Below, piece by piece: positions 9,433 through 19,555 of a stretch of DNA of 64,000 nt. Under the pieces are notes generated by a model. It made no database searches. It was not told where the DNA came from and saw nothing but the letters and a program-made list of their open reading frames with translations. Source of the DNA: Bacteroidales bacterium (GTDB taxonomy: Bacteria; Bacteroidota; Bacteroidia; Bacteroidales; UBA932); the NCBI GenBank assembly GCA_020026275.1, contig JAHHQQ010000006.1:26628-90627 (forward strand), written 5' to 3'. Within the stretch, counting starts at the first letter, position 1. The number at the start of each line of letters is the position of its first letter. Both the position numbers and the translations under genes were made by a program.

Positions 9433-10830
9433 TTACTGACGATAATAAGTCATCTTGTACATTCTGGCCACTGATTCTTCGGTCTTGAAACCAACTGTTG
9501 ATGCCAGGATATAGATATCATAGCCATTGGCATTTTCCTCCATACTGATAGAGACATCGCCCCATTTGTTGTAGTTGCATGGAGAAACGGAATCGCTCTT
9601 GAACAATCTGAACTTGTCATAACCGTCGTCCTCTGGCTTCAACTCCATCAGACCGGTATTGGTTATTTCAAATACCTGAACCACATTTTCTGACCATGCA
9701 TCATATCCCTGTTCATTGGTTACAAGGAAACGGTCCCCTTCAACGTCAAATACCTTGAAATCGAGAATCTTGTACATTGTATTCGCTTTATTCAGCATGG
9801 TAATATCCATATCAGGAGTGAAAATATGGAACTCACTGCCACCTTCTTCCGGAGAACTGCCTTCATGCAAGAATGAGAAATAATGATTTGAATTATCTTC
9901 AATTGAGGCACGCTGAACCTGGGCCAGCTTCCAGTTTTTCTTTGCAGGGCCATAACGTAGCACATTCGGTTTATTTGCCGGAGTCACCAGCACACCGTCA
10001 TTCAATTCCCAAGAATAGATGTTCATATTGTCCGGTGCGATTCCGTAAATAAAAGATTTGCCTTTAGTCACATCTCCACAAACACTCATCTCGTATCCCA
10101 TATTTTCTGGGCATCCATCTCCGGCAGCGTAATTCAGCAACAGCTTATGTGATTCAGTTTCGTCATCATAAACATATACCATAAAGCCGGCGCCATAAAT
10201 ATTCCATCGGGAAGTGACAAAATGTCCGGCAGCATCTGTATCTGCCTTCATCATCCAAGAAGAAGCGGCATCCACTGTCTTCACTAAATTTCCTGTCTTC
10301 TTGTCAAACAAAAAGAACTTTCCATTCAATTCTTGAACCGCAACATACTTGTCATTGACGGCACAACCAGTATTTTCACGAGAAGGTATGCCAAGCTCCA
10401 GATTGGTCTTGGACCACAACTTGGAGAATCTGGTTTTCGGAGGAGTCGGAACAACTCGGATAGTGTTGGTATGACGAGTTCCTTGTACATCCACTACAGT
10501 AATCGAACGTGGCTCTGTAAAGTCCAGCACTCCTCCAATTGGCGGATCCACATAACAATTATGTTCAAGACTGACAGAACAAAACAGCCGGGTCACATCC
10601 AAAGGTGCATCATCGGATGTAGGAACCTTGACCTGAATTTCTTCACCTTCTTGATAAGGACCTTTCTTTACAGCATAAAACTCAGCCGGATTGCCTGGAA
10701 TGCTTATCGTCACATTCAACAAGCCATTTACCTGATCGACACGCCCTTCTGACAGGTCCGGTTGCTCACAAGAAAATAGAGCGACGGACATCAGACTGAA
10801 AAGAGTCAAATATTTATTAATTGTTTTCAT
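9433..10830 (-). CDS. Surface lipoprotein in the SusE/F position (DUF5018-like)
   Basis: The ATG at 10830 is chosen over the longer frame because it begins MKTINKYLTLFSLMSVALFSC, a lipoprotein signal with its lipobox Cys. An N-terminal beta-domain resembling DUF5018 follows (VKVPTSDDAPLDVTRLFCSV, GGVLDFTEPRSITVVD). The remaining 300 or so residues have repeated aromatic and glycine-rich strands (YVAVQELNGKFFLFDKKTG, DVEGDRFLVTNEQGYDAW) suggesting a beta-propeller. It starts 17 bases after the SusD gene. By position and type it is probably an outer-surface glycan-binding protein working with the SusC/SusD pair. The DUF5018 assignment is by recognition and has not been verified. Confidence 0.78.
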   Translation of the reverse strand: MKTINKYLTLFSLMSVALFSCEQPDLSEGRVDQVNGLLNVTISIPGNPAEFYAVKKGPYQEGEEIQVKVPTSDDAPLDVTRLFCSVSLEHNCYVDPPIGGVLDFTEPRSITVVDVQGTRHTNTIRVVPTPPKTRFSKLWSKTNLELGIPSRENTGCAVNDKYVAVQELNGKFFLFDKKTGNLVKTVDAASSWMMKADTDAAGHFVTSRWNIYGAGFMVYVYDDETESHKLLLNYAAGDGCPENMGYEMSVCGDVTKGKSFIYGIAPDNMNIYSWELNDGVLVTPANKPNVLRYGPAKKNWKLAQVQRASIEDNSNHYFSFLHEGSSPEEGGSEFHIFTPDMDITMLNKANTMYKILDFKVFDVEGDRFLVTNEQGYDAWSENVVQVFEITNTGLMELKPEDDGYDKFRLFKSDSVSPCNYNKWGDVSISMEENANGYDIYILASTVGFKTEESVARMYKMTYYRQ

Positions 10831-10847
10831 AGAATTCTTTTTATGAT

Positions 10848-12458
10848 TTATTTCCATTCATCAAACTGAGCTACTTCAACATTCTGCTGTATTTCAGCAA
10901 GAGGAATAGGAAAACGTTTGTTGTATTTTTCTAGATATACTCTTGTCTTTGCCCCATCACAGCTTACTACCTGATAGGTGAAATGATCTCCCTCCTTTAT
11001 TGGTTTTACACCTTTCATACTGACACCATTGAGAAGAGTGGTACCCAGTCCCCAACGACGGATGTCCCAAAAACGATGTCCTTCAAATGCCAATTCGATC
11101 ATACGTTCATGACGGAGCAACTTCATGAATTCAGTCTTGTTGGAAGCCTCTACAGCAGGGAGTTTCGCTCTGTCCCGAACCTCATTCAATGCAGACAATG
11201 CTTCTTTGAGATTATCCTGTTCTGCCATAGCCTCAGCGTAAATCAAAAGCACTTCAGCATATCTCATGAAATAAAATGTAAGATCAGTCGGAGTCATCTT
11301 GTTCTTTGGAATTTCTTCGTCGAACAACTTACGCATATAATAACCAGTACAAGTGGTACCACCACCGACAGCATAACCGTCACGACTTCCTTCGTAAGTG
11401 TAGAGCTTTTCACCTTTCCATGTACAGCCATTATACAGGATAGACGCATAGAAACGAGGCTCTCTTCCGGTATATGGATCAGCGGCCATCTTAGGATTGT
11501 TCCAATCAAAAGGAGTACCGTCGGCCATTTCATAAGCAGATACCAAATTCTCAGTCGGACTCACCTCTGCATATCCACCGTCACTTGGCGGGCAATAAAA
11601 ATAATCGAAAGAATAGAACATTTTGTCATCATAAGAATGTCCCCATTCGATGATGCTTTCATTGTTTACAAGAGGGGAACTTCTTCTGTTTGAAAACAAT
11701 TCACCATAGCCATTGTCTGGTCTTGAAGGGTTCTTGTATAAAGAATATCCCAGTTCTTTTACTTTCAAGCAGGCATCAGACGCATCTTTCCAACGTTTCG
11801 CATACAGCATACAGCGTGCCTTGAAAGCATAGGCAGCTCCTTTTGTCAAACGACCAGCCGGAACCTGATCCTTTTCTGGAAGATATTTACTTGCAAAATC
11901 CAAATCTTCAGCAATGAAATCCCAACTCTCTTCCGGTTCACACAGAGGATGTGATTTTTCTCCAAGAGGAGGAAGTTCCTTATATAGAATATACTGGCCA
12001 CCATAACGACTTGCCAGATTAAAATTGGCTACAGCTCTGAAAAAACGGACTTCCGCCTCGGCTTCCAATGCGACCTCTTCTTTGAAATTGGCCTTATGAG
12101 CCTCAAGATCTCTCAGAAATCGACAGCAGGAAATTTGCCAAGTGTGACCATTTGACCAATTGTTCCAACGATTGGATTGAGGGGTAATTGGAGTAGTACC
12201 GAATGCGAAGAGATTGGCATCATCATTTACATTGTTCATTTTCAGAAGATCTGTGCAGGCATCATCACCCACTTTTCCTGAATAATATCCGCCAATCAAA
12301 GAATAGAAACCATTCAGATTCAATCTGAGATTGGTCTCATTGGACCAAGCGACATCCTCAGGATAACTGCTGGTCAATTCTGGATCTGTATTGCAAGACG
12401 TTACAGTGAAACCGGCAGACACCAACAACATTATTATAGACTTTTTGTATATTTTCAT
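10848..12458 (-). CDS. SusD/RagB-family nutrient-binding lipoprotein
   Basis: A 536-residue SusD homologue. The lipoprotein signal ends at Cys in SAGFTVTSCNTDPEL. The N-terminal SusD-like region contains the typical EAEVRFFRAVANFNLASRYGG helix. The C-terminal RagB/SusD region contains LTFYFMRYAEVLLIYAEAMA, ALNEVRDRAKLP and LLRHERMIELAFEGHRFWDIRRW, which are hallmark segments of the family. It would sit as a lid on the SusC transporter and bind the oligosaccharide at the cell surface. Eleven bases separate it from the SusC stop codon, so it is cotranscribed with SusC. Confidence 0.95.
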   Translation of the reverse strand: MKIYKKSIIMLLVSAGFTVTSCNTDPELTSSYPEDVAWSNETNLRLNLNGFYSLIGGYYSGKVGDDACTDLLKMNNVNDDANLFAFGTTPITPQSNRWNNWSNGHTWQISCCRFLRDLEAHKANFKEEVALEAEAEVRFFRAVANFNLASRYGGQYILYKELPPLGEKSHPLCEPEESWDFIAEDLDFASKYLPEKDQVPAGRLTKGAAYAFKARCMLYAKRWKDASDACLKVKELGYSLYKNPSRPDNGYGELFSNRRSSPLVNNESIIEWGHSYDDKMFYSFDYFYCPPSDGGYAEVSPTENLVSAYEMADGTPFDWNNPKMAADPYTGREPRFYASILYNGCTWKGEKLYTYEGSRDGYAVGGGTTCTGYYMRKLFDEEIPKNKMTPTDLTFYFMRYAEVLLIYAEAMAEQDNLKEALSALNEVRDRAKLPAVEASNKTEFMKLLRHERMIELAFEGHRFWDIRRWGLGTTLLNGVSMKGVKPIKEGDHFTYQVVSCDGAKTRVYLEKYNKRFPIPLAEIQQNVEVAQFDEWK

Positions 12459-12469
12459 TGCATTATATT

Positions 12470-15400
12470 TTAGAAACTAATATTCAGACCAAATTCATAA
12501 GTACGCTGCTGAGGATAATATCCTTGATTGACACTTGGCATTTCCGGATCAAGAGTTTTCAAACCGGAAATGGTAAACAAATTACCGCCAGCGAAATAGG
12601 CACGGATCTTCTGAAGACCTATAGACTGAGACCATTTCTCTGGAATGGTATAACCCAACTGGAAAGATTTCAGACGCAGATAAGTGCCATCCTTTACCCA
12701 CCATGATGACATCTTGCCACCATTTTGACGTGTAGCGACGCCCAGACGAGGATATTCAGCATCAGTATGATCCGGTCTCCATGCATTCTCAACCAGATAG
12801 TAAGGACTGTTTCCATCACAATAGAATGGTTGCGTATAGAATGTATTGTCATAGAATCCCAAGTTCGGATAAATTCCGCACAAATCGACATCAAATAAAG
12901 ACGCTCCTTGGAAAAGCATGGAGAAATCAATGCCTCTCCAATCACCTGCGATAGTCAGACCGAACATCATTTCTGGGAAACTGCTTCGTCCGATAGGAAC
13001 CCTATCCTGTTCGTACGTAATCTTGCCGTCGCCATTGATATCCTTCAACTTGATATCTCCAGGAAGTGTCGGGCCATATACGGCACTATGTTCAATCTCT
13101 TCTTCAGACTGGAACAATCCCTCCGCTTCAAATCCCCAGTAAGTTCCCATTGGACGGCCGGTCCGTCTGAGATAATCTGGAACATTCGGATCTTCCGTTG
13201 TTTTCAGCACTTTATTTCTTGCCCATGAAACGTTGCCACTGATGGAATAATTGAAATCTCCGATATGATTCACATGGGAAAGAGACAACTCAAAACCACG
13301 GTTATCATGTGAACCATAGTTGATGACTCCAGGGAACCAGCCACCCAATGAAGGGCGGAATGTTCCGGATTGGCCAGCCAAAGTACGTGTCGTCTTCATA
13401 TAGAAAACGTCCAATTCAATTCCCAACTTGCCTCTCCACATACTGGATTCAATACCGAAATTGTAAGAATCAGTCAGTTGCCATTTCAAATCCATATTGA
13501 CAGGTCCGCTCACTCCAAGATTTTTCTCCGGCTTGTTTCCAAAAAGGACGAAGGGATCTTGGGACAGGGAAGCAACTGAGAAATAAGCCATGGTATTGCT
13601 AATGGCACTATCACTACCGAGACGACCAGCTGAAGCACGAAGTTTCAGATTATCCCAGAATGGAAGGGCATCTTTGAAAAATCCCTCTTCGGAAATTCTC
13701 CATCCCAGAGAAACTCCCGGGAACACACCCCATCTGTTTGCTTTTGGAAGTGCAGTAGAAGCATCAATTCTACTGGTCAGTTCAAACAAATACTTGTCCG
13801 CATAGGCATAATTCAAACGCAGCACATAACCAGCCCTCTTATCGACACCATGACTACCTTGAATCATGGAATCAGTAATGGTTTCGCCATAAGATATATC
13901 AATGATATCTTTGATAGGAAAATCCTCCTTGCCCGTTGAAATACCATAATATTTGTCTATGTTATATTCATATAAGAACAAACCTGAAATATCATGTTTG
14001 CCAAATTTGTGATGATATTCAATAGATGGACGGATCTGATAGTCATCACTGTTCCTATACCACTGGGCCAATGTCACTTTGCTGGCAATTCTACCATTCA
14101 TCATTGTCCACGTTCTCGTGGTCTGATTCCAACAAGCCAGTTCGTAATCATTCAACCAAGATTTCTTCATGAATGCATTCTTGAGATAGGAGGCATCCAG
14201 TTTCAATTTGAGTCCCTGTATGAAAGGCACTTTGTATGACAAGGAGATATTTCCTTGGAAAGAGGAAGTATTGACCTTTGTCTGACCGGAAAGATCTCGT
14301 GCGGCAATAGGGTTATTGTTGCCATTTCCTGCCATATTCAAGCTACCTACAGGAATCCCATCTTCAGTATAAGGCCTCAAATAAGGATAGGACATCATTG
14401 CTTGCGGAAATATGGCCGCATAAGATGATGAACCGGCTGAAGCTCCCGGTTCCTTATCCAAAGAGAGGAAACCTGACAAGTTCATAGACATATCGAAATG
14501 ATCTGTAATCTTGGTGTCAAAATTTGCCCTGAAACTGTATTTGTCAAAAGAAGTTCTTGAAATGACTCCTCTCTGGTTATAAGCTCCTAAAGAACCGAAG
14601 AATCGTATTTTCTCTGTACCGCCAGATACTGACACATTGTTGGTATAGGAAGGTGCGACATCGTTAAAAAGCAAATCAAACCAGTCAGTATTCCCATATA
14701 CTGTTTCATCTTCACTTGGGTTGGTAATTCGTTTTATCTCATCTGCCGTAAATCGGAGATTCTCCTCCGGAATGCCATCGAGACGCTGGGCTTCATTATA
14801 CCAATATGCATAGTCTGGACCATTCAAGAACTCTGGAAAATTTGCATTCTGACTCAAAGTGACGGCTGAATTGACGGTCACTGTCGGTTTCTGCAATTTA
14901 CCTCTTTTAGTGGTTACCAGTACGACACCACCAGAAGCACGTACACCATAGACCGCAGCGGCTGTCGCATCTTTCAAAATAGTGATGGACTCCACCTCAT
15001 CAGGAGAAAGTGTCGGGAAATACTCCACCACTACACCATCCACGACAATCAAGGCACTTCCATCACCAGCACCAGCACCACGAATTACCAGACTGGAATT
15101 GTCCTTACCTGGCTGACCACTGGATTGTTTGGTAATCAAACCCGGAAGACGACCGCCCAGCATAGAAGACAAGCTGCCACTTGGAGCCATCTTCAACTGT
15201 TTGTTGTCAACTTGTGAAATGGCGCCGGTCACACTCAACTTTTTTTGTGTACCGTAACCTACTACCACGACTTCTTCAAGCATCTGTTTATCTTCCTTGA
15301 CAATGAAATTGATTGTACTTCTTCCAGAAATGGGAACCACTTGGGCAACATATCCCAAAGAAGAGAAAGAAATGTCTGATGCCTCAGAAGAAACATTGGA

Positions 15401-15883
15401 AATTTCATAGTTTCCCTCTACATCTGTAATGACGCCATTCTGAGTTCCTGGAATCATAACTGTAGCACCTATTACAGGAACACCCTTTTCGTCTGTAACC
15501 CGACCCTTGATCTTCACGAATTTCGGTTTACCTGACATTGCCGACTTTTTGCTTAGGATAATCTTGTTATTCAAGACTTTGTAGGAAATTCCTGTTCCTG
15601 CAAATATCTTATTTAAAACATTACTGATATCCGCACTCCTTACAGAGACGGTCACTTTCTTTTTTACATCGACTACATGAGAATCATAGACAAACGTAAA
15701 ATCTGACTGTTTTTCAACTGCTCTGATCGCAAGTTCCAACGGTTTATTCTTCAATGAAACGGAAATTCCCGCGTTTTGTGCCTGAATATTCTCCGAATGG
15801 AAAAGCCCAAACGTCAACAACACTAAGATGATCCCTAGACAAAATGATCTGGGGAAACTTTGGAAAAAAAAGTTTTTATACAT
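12470..15883 (-). CDS. SusC/RagA TonB-dependent transporter with STN signalling domain
   Basis: The start at 15883 (MYKNFFFQSFPRSFCLGIIL) precedes a signal peptide. The frame extends further upstream, but without a better start. After the signal comes an STN secretin/TonB N-terminal domain (GISVSLKNKPLELAIRAVEK, GTGISYKVLNNKIILSK). Next are a carboxypeptidase-regulatory-like domain (GRVTDEKGVPVIGATVMIPG), the VVVGYGTQKKLSVTGAI segment typical of SusC, the plug and the 22-strand barrel ending YEFGLNISF. The STN domain indicates signalling to the FecR anti-sigma protein encoded immediately upstream. It would import the oligosaccharide captured by the adjacent SusD protein. Confidence 0.95.
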   Translation of the reverse strand: MYKNFFFQSFPRSFCLGIILVLLTFGLFHSENIQAQNAGISVSLKNKPLELAIRAVEKQSDFTFVYDSHVVDVKKKVTVSVRSADISNVLNKIFAGTGISYKVLNNKIILSKKSAMSGKPKFVKIKGRVTDEKGVPVIGATVMIPGTQNGVITDVEGNYEISNVSSEASDISFSSLGYVAQVVPISGRSTINFIVKEDKQMLEEVVVVGYGTQKKLSVTGAISQVDNKQLKMAPSGSLSSMLGGRLPGLITKQSSGQPGKDNSSLVIRGAGAGDGSALIVVDGVVVEYFPTLSPDEVESITILKDATAAAVYGVRASGGVVLVTTKRGKLQKPTVTVNSAVTLSQNANFPEFLNGPDYAYWYNEAQRLDGIPEENLRFTADEIKRITNPSEDETVYGNTDWFDLLFNDVAPSYTNNVSVSGGTEKIRFFGSLGAYNQRGVISRTSFDKYSFRANFDTKITDHFDMSMNLSGFLSLDKEPGASAGSSSYAAIFPQAMMSYPYLRPYTEDGIPVGSLNMAGNGNNNPIAARDLSGQTKVNTSSFQGNISLSYKVPFIQGLKLKLDASYLKNAFMKKSWLNDYELACWNQTTRTWTMMNGRIASKVTLAQWYRNSDDYQIRPSIEYHHKFGKHDISGLFLYEYNIDKYYGISTGKEDFPIKDIIDISYGETITDSMIQGSHGVDKRAGYVLRLNYAYADKYLFELTSRIDASTALPKANRWGVFPGVSLGWRISEEGFFKDALPFWDNLKLRASAGRLGSDSAISNTMAYFSVASLSQDPFVLFGNKPEKNLGVSGPVNMDLKWQLTDSYNFGIESSMWRGKLGIELDVFYMKTTRTLAGQSGTFRPSLGGWFPGVINYGSHDNRGFELSLSHVNHIGDFNYSISGNVSWARNKVLKTTEDPNVPDYLRRTGRPMGTYWGFEAEGLFQSEEEIEHSAVYGPTLPGDIKLKDINGDGKITYEQDRVPIGRSSFPEMMFGLTIAGDWRGIDFSMLFQGASLFDVDLCGIYPNLGFYDNTFYTQPFYCDGNSPYYLVENAWRPDHTDAEYPRLGVATRQNGGKMSSWWVKDGTYLRLKSFQLGYTIPEKWSQSIGLQKIRAYFAGGNLFTISGLKTLDPEMPSVNQGYYPQQRTYEFGLNISF

Positions 15884-15974
15884 AAATTGGTTAATTAATT
15901 TAATTTTCAAGTCGCCTGACTTGGTATTAATTATTTTAAGTGGAGTGAGATGCTGCAACATCTCACTCTTATTA

Positions 15975-16988
15975 TTATTTGATCACAATCACATTCCGGT
16001 GTCCGGAGCAATCATTCCCTTCAGTTTTTGACAATTGATATTGCATATCTCCAGCCATACAGATATAATCTAAAATCTGATACAACTGTTCATTCTCAAA
16101 TGTACCTGTTATGGAAACCTCACGTATGTCTTCATCCGCAATACAGAATTCTACATTATAAAATCTCTCCAATTCCATCAGTACTTCTTCAATCGGCGTT
16201 TCTCTGAAAACGAATCGGTTCTTTCTCCAAGCTGTCTTGTTGTCTGCATTCACCTGATCGACGACCATTTCTCCGGTTCTCGCATTGAAGCGCAATCTTT
16301 CATCAGGATGAATAATCTGCGAAAATTTCCGTTTGCTGTCATTGAAATCTATACAGACCAGACCTTCCACCAACGTGGTTTCGATACATTCATCATTTTC
16401 GCTGGCGAACAAATCGAACTCGGTTCCCAATGCAGTCACAGAATAATGATATTTTGTATCAACTACAAATGGTCTTTTCTTATCCTTTGCCACATCGAAA
16501 TAAGCCTGTCCAGACAATTCGACTTTTCTCTGCTTTCCCTCAAACTTGATAGGATATTTCAAAGTACTGGATGAATTGAGCCAAGCCAAAGTACCGTCTG
16601 GCAATTCTACTTTAGTCACCATACCGGATTTGGAACTTATCTGTATCGTCTGGTTTCCATAATCGTCTCCTGAGAAGAACAAATACCCCAATGCAATACA
16701 AACTGGAAGAATCAGAACAGCCGCCGTTTTTTCAAAAGTCCGGACAATCTTCATAAAGAAAGTCTTCGTTCTCTTCCTGCCGACTTCCTTCTGGAATCTT
16801 TCAAAAGCTTTCCGGGTGTCAGTGTGTTCCAATACATGCAAGGATTTGGCAGAATGGAGAACATAGTACATATTTTCTGCCATCTCTCTATTTTCCTTAC
16901 TCTTCCTTATCCAAGCCTCCACTTCCGCTATCCGGACTGGATCCGTCATCTCTCCATCAAGATATTCCAGCAAATCCTGTTCACTCAT
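15975..16988 (-). CDS. FecR-family anti-sigma factor
   Basis: A 337-residue inner-membrane anti-sigma protein. The cytoplasmic N-terminal part (MSEQDLLEYLDGEMTDP) would hold the sigma factor. One membrane helix lies near residues 91-107 (AAVLILPVCIALGYLFF). The periplasmic FecR domain has VELPDGTLAWLNSSSTLKYP, VELSGQAYFDVAKDKKRPF and TALGTEFDLFA, and a DUF4974-like end (ITGTFENEQLYQILDYICM). It is placed directly before the STN-containing SusC gene, as expected for trans-envelope signalling. The cognate ECF sigma gene at 17266 is divergent rather than upstream in the same direction, which is less usual. Confidence 0.94.
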   Translation of the reverse strand: MSEQDLLEYLDGEMTDPVRIAEVEAWIRKSKENREMAENMYYVLHSAKSLHVLEHTDTRKAFERFQKEVGRKRTKTFFMKIVRTFEKTAAVLILPVCIALGYLFFSGDDYGNQTIQISSKSGMVTKVELPDGTLAWLNSSSTLKYPIKFEGKQRKVELSGQAYFDVAKDKKRPFVVDTKYHYSVTALGTEFDLFASENDECIETTLVEGLVCIDFNDSKRKFSQIIHPDERLRFNARTGEMVVDQVNADNKTAWRKNRFVFRETPIEEVLMELERFYNVEFCIADEDIREVSITGTFENEQLYQILDYICMAGDMQYQLSKTEGNDCSGHRNVIVIK

Positions 16989-17195
16989 AACTCAATTGCA
17001 ATTTATTCTATTTTCTGACTGCACTCTTGGACGGCTTGCTGTCTTGAAGCAACTTGGAGTTTGTTCAAACAGAACGTTCAGTGTCATCAATCAGGTTTTC
17101 TACTTCTAATACAACTCAGAACCAAAAAGTACTAAACCAAAATTGAAATATTTTTCTATTTGTTCTATATTTACATAATGAATTCCATCAGTCTG

Positions 17196-17203
17196 TAATT
17201 TTG
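17196..17203 (+). promoter_or_regulatory. Candidate promoter -7 element for the divergent sigma gene
   Basis: TAATTTTG matches the Bacteroidota TAnnTTTG element and would start a transcript about 55 bases before the sigma gene ATG. No good -33 TTTG is visible at the usual spacing. The 277-base gap between FecR and the sigma gene holds no reading frame I believe. It should contain both divergent promoters, but I could not find a convincing one for FecR. Confidence 0.35.
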
Positions 17204-17265
17204 ACTGCATTCATCAATACTTTGCAAAATAGAAATGAACTAAAACAATAACACATTATCTCTAC

Positions 17266-17832
17266 ATGGAACCATCTCTGTCAAATACCCATCTCGTTCT
17301 TCGGCTGAAATCCGGAGATGAGACTGCCTTCAAACGAATATTTGAATTGTACTTTGACAGACTCTGTGCATTTTCAGCCCAATTTGTCAACAGTTGGGAG
17401 GCTGAAGAAATCGTACATGAGACCATCATGTGGCTTTGGGAAAACAGGGAATCACTCATTCCAGACCTGCAGGTCAAATCATTGCTCTTTGCAATCGTCA
17501 AAAACAAATGCCTTAATTTGAACAAGCATAATCATATCAAATGTCAGATTCTGGAAGAAATCAAATACAAATTTTCAAATGAATTCGAAAACCCAGACTT
17601 CTATGTATACGATGACCTCAAGACGGCATTTGAAAAGGCACTGATAAAATTGCCTGAAGATTATCGGGAAGCATTTGTTTTGAACAGATTCCATAATATG
17701 AAATATCAAGAGATTGCCCAGATGAAGAACATTTCCCCAAAGACGGTAGCCTACCGAATCTGCAAGGCATTGGAAATCCTCAGAAAAGAACTGAAGAACT
17801 ACCATGCACTACTCTTTCTTCTGTCTCTATAA
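17266..17832 (+). CDS. ECF-type RNA polymerase sigma factor
   Basis: A 188-residue sigma-70 family protein of the extracytoplasmic type. Region 2 is visible in ETAFKRIFELYFDRLCAFSA and EAEEIVHETIMWLWENRES. Region 4 has LPEDYREAFVLNRFHNMKYQ and the helix-turn-helix IAQMKNISPKTVAYRICKAL. It would be released by the FecR protein encoded on the other side of the shared upstream region and would activate the SusC/SusD locus. It is followed by a 64-base gap and a convergent gene. Confidence 0.93.
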   Translation: MEPSLSNTHLVLRLKSGDETAFKRIFELYFDRLCAFSAQFVNSWEAEEIVHETIMWLWENRESLIPDLQVKSLLFAIVKNKCLNLNKHNHIKCQILEEIKYKFSNEFENPDFYVYDDLKTAFEKALIKLPEDYREAFVLNRFHNMKYQEIAQMKNISPKTVAYRICKALEILRKELKNYHALLFLLSL

Positions 17833-17896
17833 AATCATATCGGAATCCTCCTCCAACATATTGTTTCGGAGGAAACCGACTTCTGCAAACACACCA

Positions 17897-19555
17897 CTAT
17901 TTCAAAAGATTATTCTCTCCAAGATAGTTGCGATACCCTTCGTAACCATCTGTCCCTTTCTTGAAGGTATTCCAGCTGAAATTGGTGATATATTCTGTAA
18001 ACATGCCAGCCACCCACAGCTGTTTGCTAAGATCCTCCCATTTCTTAGGACCATAATCTGCCATGAAACTTTCCACATCCACACCGAACTTGACACCAGT
18101 CTTGTCACAAGCCTTCTTCACTTCTGCAAACCAATTGGGCAGGTCTACATCCGCATCCGTCAGATAATAGCTTCCAGAATTACGTCCGCCACAATCTTGA
18201 AGATAGAGGAAATCAATGGCTGGAGTCTGTTTGAAAAGCCGTTCAAACCACTGTCCACATAAATCGGCAGGCATCCCTCTCCATAATGCAGGAGCAATCT
18301 GAACACTCTGATCCGGAGATTTGGATTTGATATATGTAGCCAAAGACTGCAGATAGTTGCCAAGCATTGACAAAGCTGGTTCAAACAACCATGCTCCTGA
18401 CGGCCAAGAGCCATCATGGAACTCTTCTGTTATATACCATCCGGCCAGACAAGGATTCTTTCCAAATTTGCTGTTTATTTCATCAAACAGCATCTTGTTC
18501 CTTTCCAAATTCAAGGTATATCTGTCAGGATCAGCTTTATTGCTTGAATATTCTCCCGGATACAAACCAAGGATGAGTTTCATCCCTTGACGTTGAGCCG
18601 CATCAAACATCTTGTCAATATAGTCACACTCTTTTTTTACCCATGGCAAATGGGAATCTTTATAAAAAGAGATTTCAGGACAGCTTGACGCTTCCACCCA
18701 CTGCTCTGCATACTGGATAATCCACGTGTCAATACCAATAGCCTTGCTGTCTTTAAACTCTTTGTCCCAGTCTGTATCATTGTAATACGGATCATTCAAC
18801 TGGATGAACACACTGGAGAAACGGGCCTTGCCAGGTTGAAGTTCAAAAGAAGTCAATTGTTTCAACTCATCCACACAGACCTCTCCTTCGCAAGTTTCTC
18901 CGTCTGGATTAGATATTTCTATACGATAACCCGCATAACGATTGAGAGCCGGTTTTTCTGACATCACGCCAGCTCCTCTTTTACATACTTTAAATCGGCT
19001 ATATGGCATTATCAGTCGATTCCAACCCTCCTTTGACATAATTTTGGAATCTTCAAACGCATAATACTGCCAACGCTCACGACTAGAATCATATGGTTCT
19101 TCTTTACTGAACATTTTCTCATCTTCCATTATGATGAAACGGAATACTCCTTTATTATTCTTATTGCCCTTGACCCAAAGAGAAAGCCCGAGAGGTTCAA
19201 AAGACAAATCTGACCTCCAGTCCCCTTCCGTCCTCTCGAGAAAAACAGTTTCCTGTGAACCTCCAGCAAAAGAATATTTCAGAGAGAAAGCCCCTGTTCC
19301 TTCGTGATGGCTTTGCGCCAATTCATATTTCAAAGACGCAATGCCTTTATCATCCTTTGAAGTCCGATAAGAAAAGGCGCGCATTTCATCAAAAGGGTCC
19401 AATGTCTTGGTTGCTTTGGCAGCATTGACAATACTCTGTATCTCTAATTTTTCCTCACGGTCTGGTGCTTTTGCCGCTTCATGATCTGTTTTTTCGCAAG
19501 ATGAGAACATGACTCCCAATGCGATCAGTGATAATGAAATATAGTTCATCTTCAT
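17897..19555 (-). CDS. DUF4434 lipoprotein with N-terminal carbohydrate-binding-like domain
   Basis: A 552-residue lipoprotein (LIALGVMFSSCEKTD; a second ATG two codons in is equally possible). Residues from about 60 to 240 form a beta-sandwich resembling a CBM11-type galactose-binding module (SFAGGSQETVFLERTEGDW, GWNRLIMPYSRFKVC, GYRIEISNPDGETCEGEVCV). A DUF4434 barrel follows (FSSVFIQLNDPYYNDTDW, IGIDTWIIQYAEQWVEA, NPCLAGWYITEEFHDGSW, FLYLQDCGGRN). ITEEFHD and LQDCG occupy the positions of the candidate acidic residues in the other DUF4434 proteins here. It is a single-gene transcript, with its own candidate promoter near 19750-19778, convergent with the sigma gene. It is probably a surface enzyme or binding protein of the same system. 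Confidence 0.85.
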   Translation of the reverse strand: MKMNYISLSLIALGVMFSSCEKTDHEAAKAPDREEKLEIQSIVNAAKATKTLDPFDEMRAFSYRTSKDDKGIASLKYELAQSHHEGTGAFSLKYSFAGGSQETVFLERTEGDWRSDLSFEPLGLSLWVKGNKNNKGVFRFIIMEDEKMFSKEEPYDSSRERWQYYAFEDSKIMSKEGWNRLIMPYSRFKVCKRGAGVMSEKPALNRYAGYRIEISNPDGETCEGEVCVDELKQLTSFELQPGKARFSSVFIQLNDPYYNDTDWDKEFKDSKAIGIDTWIIQYAEQWVEASSCPEISFYKDSHLPWVKKECDYIDKMFDAAQRQGMKLILGLYPGEYSSNKADPDRYTLNLERNKMLFDEINSKFGKNPCLAGWYITEEFHDGSWPSGAWLFEPALSMLGNYLQSLATYIKSKSPDQSVQIAPALWRGMPADLCGQWFERLFKQTPAIDFLYLQDCGGRNSGSYYLTDADVDLPNWFAEVKKACDKTGVKFGVDVESFMADYGPKKWEDLSKQLWVAGMFTEYITNFSWNTFKKGTDGYEGYRNYLGENNLLK

